From assembly GCF_016888135.1 (NCBI RefSeq), contig NZ_JACSWB010000172.1, positions 1-64,000 of the forward strand: a DNA stretch of 64,000 nt, given 5' to 3'. Shown piece after piece: positions 62,545 to 64,000 of this stretch. Origin of the DNA: Leptolyngbya sp. CCY15150 (GTDB lineage Bacteria > Cyanobacteriota > Cyanobacteriia > RECH01). Position 1 is the stretch's first letter. The number at the start of each line of letters is the position of its first letter. A program made the position numbers and the translations under genes. The notes below the pieces were generated by a model that saw nothing but the letters and a program-made list of their open reading frames with translations, had not been told where the DNA came from and ran no database searches.

Positions 62545-64000
62545 ATGGCTCAAAAGCTGGGACAGGGGCGATCGCTCTCCCACGTCGGTGTCATCACGGT
62601 TATGGGGTTACTCGGGGTCGTTTTGCCGGTGCAGGCTCAAGTGACACCGGGGCAGGATGAACTGGGGACGGAGGTGCGCCGCCAGGGCGATCGCTTCCTG
62701 ATCCAGGGCGGTACGTTGTCTGAGAATGGTGCAAACCTATTTCATAGCTTTGAAGACTTTGGGCTCTTGCCAGGGCAACTGGCCAACTTTCGCACCGATG
62801 CCGAGGTACAGACCATTCTGGGTCGGGTCGTAGGCGGTAATCCTTCGCTGATCGACGGTTTGATTCGGGTAACGGGCAGTAATGCCGACCTACTGTTGAT
62901 GAATCCAGCGGGCATCGTGTTGGGGGCCAATGCTCGGCTAGATGTCCCAGCATCCTTCACTGCTACCAGTGCCGATCGCATCACCTTCGGCGATCGCTTC
63001 TTCAGCAGCACTGAGAGCAGTGAGTATCAAACCTTGCTAGGACAACCCGATGGCTTTACCTTCCGATTGAGTGAACCGGGAGCGATCGTCAATGCGGGAC
63101 GGCTACGGGTGGATCCAGGCGCATCAATCACCCTCCTGGGCGGCACCGTGGTGAATACGGGCACGCTGATCGCCCCTGGCGGCACCATCACCCTGGCGGC
63201 GGTGGAGGGTGAACAGTATGTACGCCTTCAATCCGAGGACAGGCTCCTTAGCTTTGAGCTGGCTGCCATACCCTCCGCCGGTGGCATTCTGCCGTTGACC
63301 GCCCCCTCCCTGCCAGAACTGTTGACTCGCCCCGGTTTGCGCCATGCCACCGGCGTCCAGGTGAACCCAGACGGCACCGTGGTGCTCACCGGCTCCCAGA
63401 TCTCCATTCCTACAGATCCAGGAACAGCGATCGCCTCGGGACGGTTGGCAACGGCAAGCGTCGAGTCTCAAAGGTCTCAGATTAATATCCTAGGCGATCG
63501 CATTGGTGTCCTAGACGCTACCCTCAACGTTTCAGGGGCCACGGCGGGCCAGGTGCGCATCGGCGGCGGCAACCAGGGGGAGGATCCCATACCCAATTCC
63601 CAAACGACGGTGGTCAATGACGGGACGCTGATTCATGCCAATGCTCTCACGCCCCAAGCTGAGGGGGGCGAGGTGGTGATCTGGTCTGATGGTGCGACCA
63701 GTGTTTCTGGGCAGATTGGAGCCCGAGGGGGCGAGGGGGGCCGGGGTGGCTCAGTGGAAATCTCAGGAGGGGAGTCTCTGCGATTCCATGGCCGGGTGAC
63801 GACCCGCACCCTCAACGGCACCCCCGGCACCCTGCTGCTGGATCCAGAAAATATCGTGATTGTGGCCGGAGCAGACTCGGCTCCTGATGACGATCAACTA
63901 GCCGATCAACAAATCCTGGCGGGTGATGCGCCGGGCAGCACCTTTACCATTTCCCAAGCGGCCCTAGAAAATGCTCTGCAGAGTACCAATACAATTTTGG
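62545..64000 (+). CDS. Second TPS-domain protein, tandem paralogue (3' end outside the window)
   Basis: The frame is open from ATG 62545 to the window edge, 485 codons, with no stop. It aligns almost residue for residue with the first gene: MAQKLGQGRSLSHVGVITVM, signal peptide ending LPVQAQ, then the TPS domain (NPAGIVLGANARLDVPASF) and TLLLDPENIVIVAG. Changes are scattered substitutions, including a few in the TPS core (for example FGPNAR to LGANAR), with about one-residue gaps. It has the same ribosome-binding site context. Whether it ends in a CHAT domain cannot be seen. Confidence 0.92.
   Translation, partial: MAQKLGQGRSLSHVGVITVMGLLGVVLPVQAQVTPGQDELGTEVRRQGDRFLIQGGTLSENGANLFHSFEDFGLLPGQLANFRTDAEVQTILGRVVGGNPSLIDGLIRVTGSNADLLLMNPAGIVLGANARLDVPASFTATSADRITFGDRFFSSTESSEYQTLLGQPDGFTFRLSEPGAIVNAGRLRVDPGASITLLGGTVVNTGTLIAPGGTITLAAVEGEQYVRLQSEDRLLSFELAAIPSAGGILPLTAPSLPELLTRPGLRHATGVQVNPDGTVVLTGSQISIPTDPGTAIASGRLATASVESQRSQINILGDRIGVLDATLNVSGATAGQVRIGGGNQGEDPIPNSQTTVVNDGTLIHANALTPQAEGGEVVIWSDGATSVSGQIGARGGEGGRGGSVEISGGESLRFHGRVTTRTLNGTPGTLLLDPENIVIVAGADSAPDDDQLADQQILAGDAPGSTFTISQAALENALQSTNTIL

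Overview
The window is chromosomal DNA from a cyanobacterium. The evidence is the very dense HIP1 octamer (GCGATCGC), photosynthesis-linked genes (btpA, a psb28-family gene, the ferredoxin-thioredoxin reductase catalytic subunit, a Ycf49/DUF2499 gene), the cyanobacterial SufR-sufBCDS arrangement, the rimO-crhR pair, and many small families that I know mainly from cyanobacteria (DUF2499, DUF2996, DUF4079). I cannot name the species. There is no rRNA, CRISPR array or recognisable tRNA.

Layout. 1-1.3 kb: the first codons of a probable transposase and an AT-rich unknown gene. 1.3-4.6 kb: glutathione-dependent formaldehyde dehydrogenase, a fatty acid hydroxylase-family membrane enzyme, the ribosome-rescue hydrolase ArfB and a DUF72 protein. 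4.6-10.9 kb: the iron-sulfur assembly operon (ftrC-sufB-sufC-sufD-sufS-DUF72, minus strand) facing divergent sufR; two perfect CAAC-N6-GTTG SufR operators lie between them. 11-20.6 kb: small conserved genes, a DnaQ-like exonuclease, rimO-crhR, btpA, a VKOR-thioredoxin fusion, a secreted protein with an internal duplication, and a lone tyrosine recombinase. 20.6-30.8 kb: alanine dehydrogenase, phytol kinase-like protein, Psb28-family protein, an SDR epimerase, pentapeptide-repeat protein, a solitary DNA methyltransferase, lpxD, rlmD and an FTR1 iron permease. 30.8-33.8 kb: an AT-rich accessory patch with DUF2267, an antitoxin-like remnant, a PD-(D/E)XK nuclease-like protein and a DUF3592 protein. 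33.8-45 kb: prfB with its programmed frameshift, a two-gene ECF transporter module, LCP protein, dxr, Nudix-like, cupin, WecG-type glycosyltransferase and a GAF-GGDEF protein. 45-57.6 kb: MFS transporter, DUF2996, a long non-coding stretch leading into dnaA, a hybrid-sensing histidine kinase, gmk, wecB and a DUF815 ATPase/TPR pair. 57.9-64 kb: two tandem, closely related genes for secreted proteins that begin with a haemagglutinin-type TPS domain; the first ends in a CHAT protease domain, the second runs off the window.

How the genes fit together. The suf block is a complete SufBCDS pathway with its Fe-S-sensing repressor, and the Fe-S enzyme FTR sits as its first gene, so cluster supply and a major cluster consumer are probably co-regulated. 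rimO-crhR couples ribosome modification and RNA helicase functions. LpxD, WecG-type transferase, WecB, and LCP protein point to lipopolysaccharide and envelope polysaccharide synthesis. The most unusual block is the tandem TPS-CHAT locus at the right edge. Starts were moved from the longest reading frame wherever a ribosome-binding site, operator, terminator or family length argued for it; each such choice is stated.
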